Below, piece after piece: positions 31,837-40,893 of a stretch of DNA of 64,000 bases. Positions within the stretch are counted from its first letter, which is position 1. Each line of letters starts with the position of its first letter. The stretch comes from Periweissella fabaria (GTDB taxonomy: Bacteria > Bacillota > Bacilli > Lactobacillales > Lactobacillaceae): NCBI RefSeq assembly GCF_918814575.1, contig NZ_CAKKNS010000001.1, positions 210,182 to 274,181 of the forward strand. The letters run 5' to 3'. The position numbers and the translations under genes are program-made. The notes beneath the pieces are model-generated. The model was not told the origin of the DNA, did no database searches, and was given only the letters and a program-made list of their open reading frames with translations.

Positions 31837-32727
31837 ATGACTCGAGAAGAGATTAAAGAGTTAGCAGAGTTTGATTTCATTAAGGGAATGAGCATAGAAG
31901 ACATTGCCTCTAAGTATGGGTTAAGTAAGAACACTATAAAAACTTGGCGAACTAGAAATGGATGGGTTCAAAAACGAAAGGACTCAAAGGACTCAAGAGA
32001 GGGTTCAAAGGGTTCAAAAAAGGGTTCAAAAAAGGACTCAAAGGGTTCAAATGAATTAGAGAAGAAAACACCACCACCTGAAGAAGACAAACCACCAGAC
32101 AACAATAACGGATTAACCGCTAAACAACAGGCTTTTGCAAGGGAATACATGAAGTCATACAATGCAACGCAAGCATACATGAACGTGTACGATGCAACCT
32201 ATGAATCGGCGCAAACCTTAGCCTCAAAGATGTTAAGAAATGTTCAGATTAGGACTGAAATTGAACGGCTCAAAAAAGAGAAAGCTCGCAAGCTTGATTT
32301 GTCGTATGAGTCGTTGCTGCTTGACCTAGCGCGTGAAGCTAATGCAGATATTGGTGAGTATGTAAACTTTGCTAGTCACGATGAAACGGTTGTTGACGGT
32401 AAAGGTAAGCCGGTGCTTGATACAAATGGTGCTGAAATTATAGCGCATAAGTCTCAAGTGTGGCTTAAAGATAAGGCTGATGTAGATACGTCACTGATCA
32501 AGAAAGTATCAGTTGGTAAAGATGGAGTGCAGCTTGAACTTCATGACCGTAGTAAAGCCCGTGATGAATTGTTGAAACGTTTAGCTCCTGATGAGAAGTT
32601 AAAGGCTTTACAGATTGAAAAAGCAAAGACAGACCTTGAATTGGCGAAGAAGAAACTTGAATTGTTGAACGGTGGTAAAGATGACGATGTAACTATTAAT
32701 ATTCAACCATTTGGGGGTGATGAGTAA
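31837..32727 (+). CDS. terS: Terminase small subunit
   Basis: 296 residues. N-terminal HTH (FIKGMSIEDIASKYGLSKNT then IKTWRTRNGW), then a low-complexity linker of short K-D-S/K-G-S units (about 48-72), then the terminase_2-type domain (LTAKQQAFAREYMKSYNATQ, then TYESAQTLASKMLRNVQIRT). TerS binds the packaging site and recruits the large subunit. The linker is encoded by about nine GGNTCAAA-type repeats. The start lies 9 bases past a GGAGGTGGTG site. Confidence 0.88.
   Translation: MTREEIKELAEFDFIKGMSIEDIASKYGLSKNTIKTWRTRNGWVQKRKDSKDSREGSKGSKKGSKKDSKGSNELEKKTPPPEEDKPPDNNNGLTAKQQAFAREYMKSYNATQAYMNVYDATYESAQTLASKMLRNVQIRTEIERLKKEKARKLDLSYESLLLDLAREANADIGEYVNFASHDETVVDGKGKPVLDTNGAEIIAHKSQVWLKDKADVDTSLIKKVSVGKDGVQLELHDRSKARDELLKRLAPDEKLKALQIEKAKTDLELAKKKLELLNGGKDDDVTINIQPFGGDE
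31980..32052 (+). repeat. Tandem GGACTCAAA / GGGTTCAAA repeats in terS
   Basis: Nine short units of the form GG-A/G-C/T-TCAAA occur in about 73 bases in the same orientation and in frame. They encode the K-D/G-S linker of TerS, yet the DNA repeat is stricter than needed for the protein, so a DNA role such as a packaging (pac/cos) recognition site should be considered. Confidence 0.5.
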
Positions 32728-34010
32728 TGCCTGTGATTAATTGGAATTTACCTAAAATGGTCAGCAAAGCTTACGCTCCGTTGTTTACTAGTAATAAGCG
32801 TTATATTGTTTATAAAGGGAGTCGTGGGAGTGGTAAGAGTGAAGCAGCTGCACGTAAAGCTATCTTGGACATAGTTACTAAGCCGTATGTTAATTGGCTG
32901 ATACTTAGACGGTATGCAAATACCAATCGACAATCTACATTTACACTATTACAAAAGGTCGCTACTCAATTAGGAGTTAGTGGCCTTTTTCAATTCAATA
33001 GTTCATTGCCAGAAATAACGTATAAGCCGACAGGACAAAAGATATTGTTCCGTGGGGCTGACAAGCCTTTATCTATCATATCTATATCGGTGGAGACAGG
33101 TAACTTATGCAGGCTGTGGGTCGAGGAATCCTATCAGTTGGAATCAGAAGAAGCATTTGATGTTGTCGATGAGTCTATGCGTGGTGTTATTGATGATCCT
33201 AATGGCTTTTATCAAACCATACTCACGTTTAACCCATGGAACGAAAGACATTGGCTCAAACGTAGATTCTTTGATGAAGACACACGAGAGCCTAACTCAT
33301 TGGCATTTACTACAACATATCGAGATAATCCATTTCTAGACGATGCTTATGTTAGCCGGTTGCTAGAGATGAAGATACGTAATCCACGGCGTGCTCGAGT
33401 TGCGGTTGATGGTGAATGGGGTGTGGCTGAAGGTCTGATATATGAAAATACTATTGTTGAGAAATTTGATGTTAGAGAAGTTGTTAAAAATGCTCGTATT
33501 GTACGTGGAATAGATTGGGGATATGGACCAGACCCAACAGCTTTTATTGAATATGCCATCAATACCAGAACAAAAGATGTGTATATATACAAAGAAATGT
33601 ATAAGAAACACATGTTAACTGATGAAATATTTAAGTGGCTTTATGTTCATGGACACCAACAAGGTGATATTAGAGCAGATTATGCCAATGGTGGTGATCG
33701 CATGATACAAGAATTGAAGAACAAAGGAATATCAGGCATGAAACGTGCACACAAGTACGAAATTATGTTTGGTGTTACTTATTTACAAGACTTCAAAATA
33801 CATGTACTACCATCACTCGAGCACACCATAGAAGAACTTAACTCTTATGTTTATGATACTGACAAAGAAGGTGGTTGGGTTGGTAAAGCTGTTGATAAAA
33901 ACAATCACTTGATGGACGCCATGAGATATGCAGTAGAGCCATTAATCATGACTAGAAAGAGTACAAATGACCGTATGCAGGCATTCAAAGATTTAGGATT
34001 AGGACGGTAA
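32727..34010 (+). CDS. terL: Terminase large subunit
   Basis: 427 residues, PBSX-type. The ATPase Walker A is KGSRGSGKSEAAARKA (about residues 30-45) and the Walker B-like LCRLWVEES lies near residue 125. The nuclease domain begins GIDWGYGPDPTAFIEY with the catalytic Asp, and ends with DKNNHLMDAMRYAVEPL. It is the motor that pumps DNA into the prohead and cuts it. Its start overlaps the TerS stop. Confidence 0.95.
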   Translation: MPVINWNLPKMVSKAYAPLFTSNKRYIVYKGSRGSGKSEAAARKAILDIVTKPYVNWLILRRYANTNRQSTFTLLQKVATQLGVSGLFQFNSSLPEITYKPTGQKILFRGADKPLSIISISVETGNLCRLWVEESYQLESEEAFDVVDESMRGVIDDPNGFYQTILTFNPWNERHWLKRRFFDEDTREPNSLAFTTTYRDNPFLDDAYVSRLLEMKIRNPRRARVAVDGEWGVAEGLIYENTIVEKFDVREVVKNARIVRGIDWGYGPDPTAFIEYAINTRTKDVYIYKEMYKKHMLTDEIFKWLYVHGHQQGDIRADYANGGDRMIQELKNKGISGMKRAHKYEIMFGVTYLQDFKIHVLPSLEHTIEELNSYVYDTDKEGGWVGKAVDKNNHLMDAMRYAVEPLIMTRKSTNDRMQAFKDLGLGR

Positions 34011-34011
34011 T

Positions 34012-35577
34012 ATGAACAACGTAAATTTTTTAAATAAAACAAGGTTCAATCCAGACGCTAATGCGGTCTTTCAGATGGCGGCAAAGGACTTTGAACTATA
34101 TGAAGATTTATCAGCGCAAACATTTGTAGATAAATTAACTAATTATATTTCAGTATTTCAAGCAGACCAGCTACCACGCCTTAAAGAGTTGAAACGCTAT
34201 TATTTAGCAGATAACAACATTAAGTATCGTGAAACAGGTCGAGATGTTAATCGTGCTGATAATCGTATAGCAAGTGACTGGGCCAAATACATCACGGTGT
34301 TCATGCAAGGGTACATTTTGGGTAATCCAATCGCATATACCGGGGATGATGGCTTAGTTGAAAAGATTGAACAATTCAATCAAGAGAACAGTACCGATTA
34401 TCACGATGGCTTGATTGAAACAGATCTAAGTATTTATGGGCGTGCCTATGAGTTGCTTTATTCGGATGAGCAATCGCAAGAACGGATTGTTAAGTTAGAT
34501 CCAGAAGGCACATTTGTGGTTTATGATGATACGATTGCCCGTAATTCATTATTTGGCGTTCGCTTTTATCAGATTAAATACAGTCCAACTAGTATTAGTA
34601 GCTTTGTTGAAGTATATACAGCGGATGAGATTTACTACTTCAGTTCAGAAGCTAGTGATTTCAATGGGATTAAGTTTGATAGAGTTGAGACATCACCCTT
34701 TCAAGGTGTGCCAATAAATGAGTATAAGAACAATGAAGAACGTTTGGGTGACTATGAGAGCGTGCTAGATGGAATTGATGCTTATGACTTATCTCAATCA
34801 GAATTAGCCAACTTTCAACAAGATATGAATGATGCGTACCTAGTTATCACGGGTAACCCAATGACTGGGACCAGCGAACCAGAATATCAAACTGATGAAA
34901 ATGGTGAGCTTGTACTTGATGAATACAACAACCCGATAGCTGTTGATAATTCGGAGACTGATGTCGTTCAAAACATGCTTAAAGCACGATTACTAATTTT
35001 GGATAACAACAATGATCCAGATGGACCAAACCCAAGTGCAGAGTATTTAACGAAGACATACGACTCAACAGGTGCTGAAGCATACAAGAAACGTTTAGTT
35101 GACGACATCTTACGGTTTACATTTACCCCAGATACTAATGACCAGAACTTTGCCGGGACACAATCCGGTGAAGCTATGAAGTACAAGTTGATGGGTAATG
35201 ATAATTTACGTAAGACTAAAGAACGTTTGCTAACTCGTGGGATTATGCGACGGTTACGGCTTATTGGGAACGTGTGGAGTATTAAGAACACTCTATATGG
35301 TGTGATTAATGAAGTACAACTCAAGTTCACGCCTAACGTGCCACAGAACGATGAAGAACGGGTCACACAGCTTAAAGCATTGTATGGTGTCATTAGTGAC
35401 GAAACTTTGTTCGAGTTGTTAGAAACGTTTACTGGTGTGGATGCTGATGAAGAAATGAAGCGGCTCGATGAACAAAAGCAAAAAGGTATGGATGACTTTA
35501 CTGCTCAAACGAATTATAAACAGTTAAAGCCTGATGATGGTGGTCAAGATGGACAACTACTGGACCAAGCGGATTAA
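34012..35577 (+). CDS. Portal protein (SPP1 gp6-type)
   Basis: 521 residues. The features are YISVFQADQLPRLKELKRYY, then NRIASDWAKYITVFMQGYIL with GNPIAYTGDDG and LIETDLSIYGRAYELLYSDE. This is the phage_prot_Gp6 portal family. The protein forms the dodecamer at the head vertex through which DNA moves. The C-terminal part is acidic and Gln-rich. It lies 1 base after terL, and the next gene starts inside its end. Confidence 0.93.
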   Translation: MNNVNFLNKTRFNPDANAVFQMAAKDFELYEDLSAQTFVDKLTNYISVFQADQLPRLKELKRYYLADNNIKYRETGRDVNRADNRIASDWAKYITVFMQGYILGNPIAYTGDDGLVEKIEQFNQENSTDYHDGLIETDLSIYGRAYELLYSDEQSQERIVKLDPEGTFVVYDDTIARNSLFGVRFYQIKYSPTSISSFVEVYTADEIYYFSSEASDFNGIKFDRVETSPFQGVPINEYKNNEERLGDYESVLDGIDAYDLSQSELANFQQDMNDAYLVITGNPMTGTSEPEYQTDENGELVLDEYNNPIAVDNSETDVVQNMLKARLLILDNNNDPDGPNPSAEYLTKTYDSTGAEAYKKRLVDDILRFTFTPDTNDQNFAGTQSGEAMKYKLMGNDNLRKTKERLLTRGIMRRLRLIGNVWSIKNTLYGVINEVQLKFTPNVPQNDEERVTQLKALYGVISDETLFELLETFTGVDADEEMKRLDEQKQKGMDDFTAQTNYKQLKPDDGGQDGQLLDQAD

Positions 35578-36463
35578 TGACATCATGGATTTGCTGGACA
35601 CGAGAGATGAGAAATTGAATGCTGCAATGCTCAAGGAGTATAAAGCAGCGTCAGACGACATCTCAAAGCGAATAGCAGACTTCTATGACAAGTATGCCGA
35701 AGATGGGACACTGAACTATGATGATGCACGTAAACAGATACGTGCAACTGATTTGAGTGATTATGTTAAGCGTGCCAATGATTATCGAGAAGCAAGTGAC
35801 AAGAACCCTGAAATGTTACGGCGCTTGAATGCACAGTACACAACAGCTAGATTAAATCGATTAGAGTTATTGAAGCTTGAGATTGACTTTAGGCTTATCC
35901 AGGCCAGTGACAAACAAGATAAGTCGTTTACTGATTATCTATCAAAAGAGAGTTCATATATCTATGATCAGTTACTGAATGGTAAGACAATTGATACCTT
36001 GAACGACAAAGAGATTGAAACGATTATCCAAAATGAATGGAGTGGAGCTAATTACTCCCAACGTTTGTGGCGTGATAATGATTTACTTGCTAACAAGTTA
36101 AAAGATGAGTTGGTACGTGCTGCAATCAACGGGAGCAATCCTAAAGTAACGGCCAAAAAGTTACGTGATTCATTTGGTGGAACAAAGCCCAACACAGAAC
36201 GTTTGGTAAGGACAGAGTCAACGTATGTGGCTAATGCAACGATTGCTAAGCGATACAATGACATGGGTGTTGAAAGCTATACATTTAGTGCACACATTGA
36301 CAGTCGGACATCTAGCATTTGTCGACATTTGAATGGTGAAACATTTCCACTCAAAGACTTCAAGCCAGGTGTTAATGCACCAGCTATGCATCCAAATTGT
36401 CGGAGTCGTATAGTTCCAAGCGATGATGATTTGAGTAAGTACGATAAGTATTTAGATGATTAA
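35549..36463 (+). CDS. Minor head protein (SPP1 gp7 / Mu gpF-type)
   Basis: 304 residues starting MDNYWTKRINDIMDLLDTRD inside the portal gene (29-base overlap). The C-terminal Mu-F domain is clear: RTESTYVANATIAKRYNDMG, then SAHIDSRTSSICRHLNGETF and APAMHPNCRSRIVP with the conserved His-Pro-x-Cys-Arg. The protein is associated with the portal and may help DNA entry. No good ribosome site, so coupling to the portal is likely. Confidence 0.9.
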   Translation: MDNYWTKRINDIMDLLDTRDEKLNAAMLKEYKAASDDISKRIADFYDKYAEDGTLNYDDARKQIRATDLSDYVKRANDYREASDKNPEMLRRLNAQYTTARLNRLELLKLEIDFRLIQASDKQDKSFTDYLSKESSYIYDQLLNGKTIDTLNDKEIETIIQNEWSGANYSQRLWRDNDLLANKLKDELVRAAINGSNPKVTAKKLRDSFGGTKPNTERLVRTESTYVANATIAKRYNDMGVESYTFSAHIDSRTSSICRHLNGETFPLKDFKPGVNAPAMHPNCRSRIVPSDDDLSKYDKYLDD

Positions 36464-36467
36464 CCTA

Positions 36468-36492
36468 GGCAGCCTTGAAGCTGTCTTTTTTT
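36468..36492 (+). terminator. Terminator inside the late operon
   Basis: GGCAGC-CTTGAA-GCTGTC followed by seven T, directly after the minor head gene. It separates packaging genes from the highly needed scaffold and capsid genes; the 130 bases after it should hold a promoter, but none is clear. Confidence 0.7.
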
Positions 36493-36626
36493 GTACCTAA
36501 AATTTGACCTGTCATACGTCATGAAACTGGGCAAAGCGTGTATGGATTGCTAAATAGTCGTGTGTGGGGAAACGTGCATGGGACGTTATGTTTAGTAGTA
36601 TGTATGGACTTAAAAGGAGATTAAGA

Positions 36627-37145
36627 ATGGCTGATGATTTAACACCAACACCAGAAGAAGAACCAAAAGTTGATGAACCAGAAACTTTGACATTAACTCA
36701 AAGAGAGTTAGATTCACTGGTTGATAAACGTACCTCTAAGGCACTAGAGACTGCTAAAGGTAAATGGCAAGAAAAATGGGAAGCAGAAACACAAGCTAAG
36801 GTTTCTAAGGCAGAAGAATTAGCTAAAATGAATGCTGCCGAACGTAAAGCGGCTGAAGATAAGGCTAAGTTAGATGCACTAAACAAGCGTGAACAAGAGC
36901 TAAATATGCGTGAATATCGGTATGAAGCTAAGGCGCAACTTGAAGAACAAGGATTACCTGAAAAGTTTGTTGATATGGTTTTATCTGATGATGCAGAAAC
37001 AACCAAGAACAATATTACTAGCCTTAAAGCAGAATTTGATAAGTCGATTGAAGCGGCAGTCAATGAACGCTTAAAAGGTTCAACACCAAGCGCAGGCGGA
37101 AAAACTGATACTAAATCAGATATGAGTTCCGCCTTAGGATTATAA
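36627..37145 (+). CDS. Capsid scaffolding protein (DUF4355-type)
   Basis: 172 residues, very charged and helical: MADDLTPTPEEEPKVDEPET, then TQRELDSLVDKRTSKALETA, then long Glu/Lys/Ala coiled coil (about 35-125), and a short C-terminal tail. The ATG at 36627 follows AAAAGGAGAT. Placed directly before the capsid gene, it is the internal scaffold removed during head maturation. Confidence 0.85.
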   Translation: MADDLTPTPEEEPKVDEPETLTLTQRELDSLVDKRTSKALETAKGKWQEKWEAETQAKVSKAEELAKMNAAERKAAEDKAKLDALNKREQELNMREYRYEAKAQLEEQGLPEKFVDMVLSDDAETTKNNITSLKAEFDKSIEAAVNERLKGSTPSAGGKTDTKSDMSSALGL

Positions 37146-37159
37146 AAGGAGAATTAAGA

Positions 37160-38050
37160 ATGGCAATTAACTATGTAACTAAAGATGGAGGCTTGTTTGA
37201 TCAAAAGATTAATCAAGGTCTTTTAACAGGAGCGCTAGGAGTTCCAGATGTTACGTTGGTAAATGGTGGTAAGTCATTTACACTTACGACCATTTCAACA
37301 TCAGGATTACAACCACATACACGAAACAAAGGTTTCAATAGTGGTACTGCAACTAACGATAAAAAGGTCTACACAATGGGTCAAGACCGGGACGTTGAGT
37401 TCTATATTGATACTCAAGACGTGGACGAAACTAACCAAGATTTAGCAGTTGGTAACATTTCAAAAGTGTTCATTGAAGATAATGTGCAGCCTGAAATTGA
37501 TGCATACCGATTTGCAACTATGGTTAAAGGGGCCGGTACAACTGTTACTGAAACGTTGACAGTTGATAATGTTTATACGCAATTGAAAGCTGCATTGTTA
37601 CCAGTTCGTAAATATGGTTCACAAAACATTGTTGGTTTCGTTTCTAGTGAAGTAATGGACGCTTTGGAACGTTCAAAGGAATTCACTCGCTCAATCACTA
37701 ACCAAAATGTTGGAATGACAGCCCTTGAGTCACGAATCACATCGCTTGATGGTGTGCAATTGATTGAAGTATGGGACGCAGATCGTTTTAAGACAGATTA
37801 TGACTTCACAAATGGATTTAAGCCTAAGGCAAACGCTAACGATATTAACTTCGTATTCGTGGCCAAACAAGCAGTTATTCCAATCGTTAAGGAAAATGCA
37901 ATCTTCTTGTTTGAACCTGGTCAACATACTCAAGGTGACGGTTATCTTTACCAAAACCGCCTTTATCATGATTTCTTTATCAAGGATAAGCAAAAAGGTG
38001 GTATCTCTGCATCTATTAAGGCACCAGCTGCACCTAGTGACGGCAAGTAA
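37160..38050 (+). CDS. Major capsid protein
   Basis: 296 residues: MAINYVTKDGGLFDQKINQG, then MGQDRDVEFYIDTQDVDETN, and an end rich in Lys and Ala. The pattern matches capsid proteins of lactic-phage relatives in the phi13-like group. It follows the scaffold gene by 14 bases behind AAAAGGAGAA and is expected to be the most abundant late product. No protease domain precedes it. Confidence 0.88.
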   Translation: MAINYVTKDGGLFDQKINQGLLTGALGVPDVTLVNGGKSFTLTTISTSGLQPHTRNKGFNSGTATNDKKVYTMGQDRDVEFYIDTQDVDETNQDLAVGNISKVFIEDNVQPEIDAYRFATMVKGAGTTVTETLTVDNVYTQLKAALLPVRKYGSQNIVGFVSSEVMDALERSKEFTRSITNQNVGMTALESRITSLDGVQLIEVWDADRFKTDYDFTNGFKPKANANDINFVFVAKQAVIPIVKENAIFLFEPGQHTQGDGYLYQNRLYHDFFIKDKQKGGISASIKAPAAPSDGK

Positions 38051-38064
38051 ATAAAAAAACACAG

Positions 38065-38109
38065 TGATTAATCGCTCGGATGGGGTGAGAAGCCCATTAA
38101 GGAGGTAGC
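38065..38109 (+). repeat. Recurrent structured leader, copy 4
   Basis: AATCGCTCGGA, hairpin TGGG-GTGAGAAG-CCCA, then TTAAGGAGGTAGC before the connector start. Same layout as copies 1-3 and 5. Confidence 0.55.
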
Positions 38110-38451
38110 ATGACAATTGATGATCTAACTAAGGTTAAAGTGTTGCTCTCAATTAAAGATAGCAACCAAGATGATTTGCTTAATTTGCTGCTTGAAGATA
38201 ATGAAGCACGGTTGCTTAGTTACATTAACCAAGATGGTAACACGTCTGTTAAATTTCCAACGGACTTAGCATGGTTGTTGCGTGAGATAACAGTGCGCCG
38301 CTTTAATCGTATTGGTGATGAAGGCAAGAAGTCATCAAGTGAAAGTGATGTTTCGGCGACTTGGTCCGATGATGATGTTCAAGACTTTGCTGTTTATTTA
38401 AATAAATATCGGCAGCGCAAAGGTGGACGTGGGACTGCGAGGTTCATTTAA
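38110..38451 (+). CDS. Head-tail connector protein (gp6-like)
   Basis: 113 residues: MTIDDLTKVKVLLSIKDSNQ, then DDLLNLLLEDNEARLLSYIN and LAWLLREITVRRFNRIGDEG. All-helical adaptor fold of the phage head-tail connector type (HK97 gp6 / SPP1 gp15 analogue). It binds the portal and begins the neck. The overlapping stop/start with the next gene keeps stoichiometry. Confidence 0.82.
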   Translation: MTIDDLTKVKVLLSIKDSNQDDLLNLLLEDNEARLLSYINQDGNTSVKFPTDLAWLLREITVRRFNRIGDEGKKSSSESDVSATWSDDDVQDFAVYLNKYRQRKGGRGTARFI

Positions 38452-38738
38452 TGAGATATAACGATCGAATTAAGATAGTAACCACTCAATCAGTTGATGG
38501 TGAACTTGGACCCGTCACTAAAAAGATAATCTCAGATTGGATTGAATGTCGTATTACTGGTGTGTCTCAAACTATGAACATTGGTGTATTTGGTAAATAC
38601 AACTCTAATGCACTTGCAGTTCACCTTAAAGGCGGATTAGGAACTATTTCAGGGCTTATTTATAACGGTGTGGAACGTAAACCAGAAGTAGTAATTAAAG
38701 CCCGTAAGAACACGATAGTTGTAATTCAGGGGGTGTAG
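38451..38738 (+). CDS. Head closure protein
   Basis: 95 residues: MRYNDRIKIVTTQSVDGELG, then GVFGKYNSNALAVHLKGGLG. Beta-rich, size and position of the SPP1 gp16-like head-closure (head-tail adaptor) family. The position between connector and gp10-like genes supports the call. Confidence 0.7.
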   Translation: MRYNDRIKIVTTQSVDGELGPVTKKIISDWIECRITGVSQTMNIGVFGKYNSNALAVHLKGGLGTISGLIYNGVERKPEVVIKARKNTIVVIQGV

Positions 38739-38739
38739 C

Positions 38740-39096
38740 ATGGCCAAAGTAAACATTAAGTTTGAGGGTGCAGACCAGTTGATTCGGAAGTTCAATAACC
38801 AACCAGCAGCAATTAAGCGTGAAGCAAGTGGAATCATTATGAATTACGCTTTACAAGTTGAAAAACGTGCATCAGATAATGCGCCTGTTGATACAGGATA
38901 TTTGCGTCAACATATTGCAGTTAATAAAACAGGTGAGATGAGTGCTGAAGTAGTTGCATCAGCAGATTATGCAATCTATCAAGAATATGGGACACGTAAG
39001 ATGTCAGCACATCCATTTATGCGTCCGGCTGTGGATCAAGAAGGGCCATTATTCATGAAGAAATTACAAAATTTACTGAATGGAGGACTTAAATGA
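38740..39096 (+). CDS. HK97 gp10-family tail completion protein
   Basis: 118 residues. MAKVNIKFEGADQLIRKFNN, then DNAPVDTGYLRQHIAVNKTG and YAIYQEYGTRKMSAHPFMRP. The APVDTG-x-L-R and YGT-x-x-x-x-A-x-P-F-M-R-P motifs are the family's fingerprint. Confidence 0.9.
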   Translation: MAKVNIKFEGADQLIRKFNNQPAAIKREASGIIMNYALQVEKRASDNAPVDTGYLRQHIAVNKTGEMSAEVVASADYAIYQEYGTRKMSAHPFMRPAVDQEGPLFMKKLQNLLNGGLK

Positions 39097-39461
39097 TGCA
39101 TTCACCAACTGGTAACTTATTGATTGATTTGTACAAGGCGTTAAAAAATGGAGATATACCGGTTTACACGGTGCTACCTGGTGTCGAAGTGCCAGAACCG
39201 TTATTAGTAATCGGATCTCACTCAGAAGATGATAGTCCATCTGGTAAGTCAGGTTATGAAGTATCAACAACCGAAGTACAAATCGATATGTACTATCCGA
39301 TTGATGACAGAATGGCACTTGAAGACCAGATTTATCAAACAAAAAATATAATTAAAAATTCAACTGACAAGATAACGAGAGTTACAGCTAGAACGATTGT
39401 AGATAGTTCAATCGGGAGAGATGTTTTTCACGTTATCTTTTTAGTTACAGCATACATTTAA
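39093..39461 (+). CDS. Tail completion / minor structural protein
   Basis: 122 residues: MMHSPTGNLLIDLYKALKNG, then PVYTVLPGVEVPEPLLVIGS and VQIDMYYPIDDRMALEDQIY. Position fits the gp11/tail-terminator role (SPP1 gp17-like). ATGATG at 39093 overlaps the previous stop, so either ATG may serve. Confidence 0.7.
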   Translation: MMHSPTGNLLIDLYKALKNGDIPVYTVLPGVEVPEPLLVIGSHSEDDSPSGKSGYEVSTTEVQIDMYYPIDDRMALEDQIYQTKNIIKNSTDKITRVTARTIVDSSIGRDVFHVIFLVTAYI

Positions 39462-39473
39462 GGAGAAATAAAA

Positions 39474-40070
39474 ATGGCATACGTAGATAACGGTGTAACA
39501 GCAACTAAAGGTAATCCATTACTTGGTAAGAAAGTTTGGTATTTTATCCAATCTACACAAGCACCGGTAGGATCTAAAGCTTTACTACCAGCATTACAAA
39601 CAGATGGTTCAACAAGCATTGAAGGGGATTCGATTGATGAACAAACTAAATTTGGTCGTATTGTTATGCCTTCAACTAATGAAGACTCTATCAAGCTTAA
39701 AACATACGTTGTTCCCGGTGATTTAGCAATTGATGTTATTAAAGATGCAAAACATAACGGTAATCAAGTAAAAGTATGGCGTGTGATTGTTGACAAACGA
39801 TTTGCAACTCAAGAAAAGGATGATTCTGACCCCGCAAAGACACACCAAGTATTCCCAGCAATGTTTGGATATGGGGTTGTAGATAGTTTGGATTTAGATG
39901 ATGGTGACGATTTAGTATCTGCTGATTACACGCTTAACATCTTGGATAAATTGAAAGAAGGTACATTCCCACTGACAGACGACCAGTTAGCAGTCTTGGA
40001 AGAAATGTATGAATTCGAACGTCCAGGTCAATCTAGCGGTAACTTTGGTACAGATGACGCAACTAAGTAA
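39474..40070 (+). CDS. Major tail protein (phi13-type)
   Basis: 198 residues: MAYVDNGVTATKGNPLLGKK, then VWYFIQSTQAPVGSKALLPA and a phi13-type beta-barrel middle, ending in an acidic tail. Ribosome site AAGGAGAAAT. It forms the tail tube. A hairpin (AAGGGC-N6-GCCCTT, 40075-40092) lies right after it and before the chaperone gene, possibly lowering downstream expression. Confidence 0.88.
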   Translation: MAYVDNGVTATKGNPLLGKKVWYFIQSTQAPVGSKALLPALQTDGSTSIEGDSIDEQTKFGRIVMPSTNEDSIKLKTYVVPGDLAIDVIKDAKHNGNQVKVWRVIVDKRFATQEKDDSDPAKTHQVFPAMFGYGVVDSLDLDDGDDLVSADYTLNILDKLKEGTFPLTDDQLAVLEEMYEFERPGQSSGNFGTDDATK

Positions 40071-40114
40071 ATACAAGGGCTTATAGGCCCTTTACATAAA
40101 AGGAGAATAAAAAC

Positions 40115-40564
40115 ATGCAAGTAACAATTAAAGGAACTATTTACGAATTAAAATTTAACTTCAAGGCATTATTTAAAGCTAACAAAGATTTCAGTACTAT
40201 CGATGAAAATGGCAACAACATGGGTGACGGGGCAACTAATTTATTTACACGTCTTGCTTTAGGTGACTCATTAGCCATTATTGATGTAATCAAAGTAGCT
40301 ACTAGTGTAAGCAAAGTTACTGATGAAGATATGTTTAATGCAGTTGATCAATTAACTGAAGAAGGAGAAAAGCTTGATGATGTTCTTCAAGAGCTAATGG
40401 ATGAATTGAAGCATAGTGGTTTTTTCGTCAAGTCAATCCAAACTCAAAAGAAGGGGTTGGAAGAAGCGTTAGAAATGCTCAAGAAGAAGGACGAAACAGA
40501 GGAAACAACACAACAAATTATGGCAGTTCAACGGATTGTGACATTAATCAACGACAATCTTTAA
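40115..40564 (+). CDS. Tail assembly chaperone, short form (gpG analogue)
   Basis: 149 residues: MQVTIKGTIYELKFNFKALF, then LALGDSLAIIDVIKVATSVS and FNAVDQLTEEGEKLDDVLQE. It matches the phage tail chaperone family that sits between the tail tube and tape measure genes and is usually extended by a -1 ribosomal frameshift. The following frame (see next entry) is in the -1 phase. Confidence 0.82.
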   Translation: MQVTIKGTIYELKFNFKALFKANKDFSTIDENGNNMGDGATNLFTRLALGDSLAIIDVIKVATSVSKVTDEDMFNAVDQLTEEGEKLDDVLQELMDELKHSGFFVKSIQTQKKGLEEALEMLKKKDETEETTQQIMAVQRIVTLINDNL

Positions 40565-40893
40565 TTGAGTCATGCGCTCGATTCGGAATTTTTGATTTTG
40601 AATGGGCTATGTCACTTTATAAATGGGAGCTTGATGCGGTGATTAAAGGTATTCAAATGGGGCATATTGATGAACGTGAACGATTAGCAGTGCTTGCTGC
40701 TAGTGTTGGTTATTTCAGTAATGCAGAACGTCCTAAGTTTAAGAATATCTTTGATAGAAGCAAGGAAGAGCAAGCTCTCGAACAGGCTTACAATCCTGAA
40801 AAAGTAAAAGCTACCAACAAACAACGACTTGAGTTATACAACAAAGTTCGTTCCGTATTTGGTGGAGAAAGGAGTGAAGATGGCGAGTTATAA
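40565..40893 (+). CDS. Tail assembly chaperone, frameshift extension (gpGT analogue)
   Basis: The -1 frame relative to the gene before is open through its stop and reads IESCARFGIFDFEWAMSLYK, then WELDAVIKGIQMGHIDERER and ends at 40893. It contains an ATG at 40609 but no ribosome site, so it is probably made only as a frameshift fusion. A slippery TTTTTTC heptamer in the right phase lies at 40422-40428, but using it would replace about 45 residues. Another slip nearer the stop is not obvious. Confidence 0.65.
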
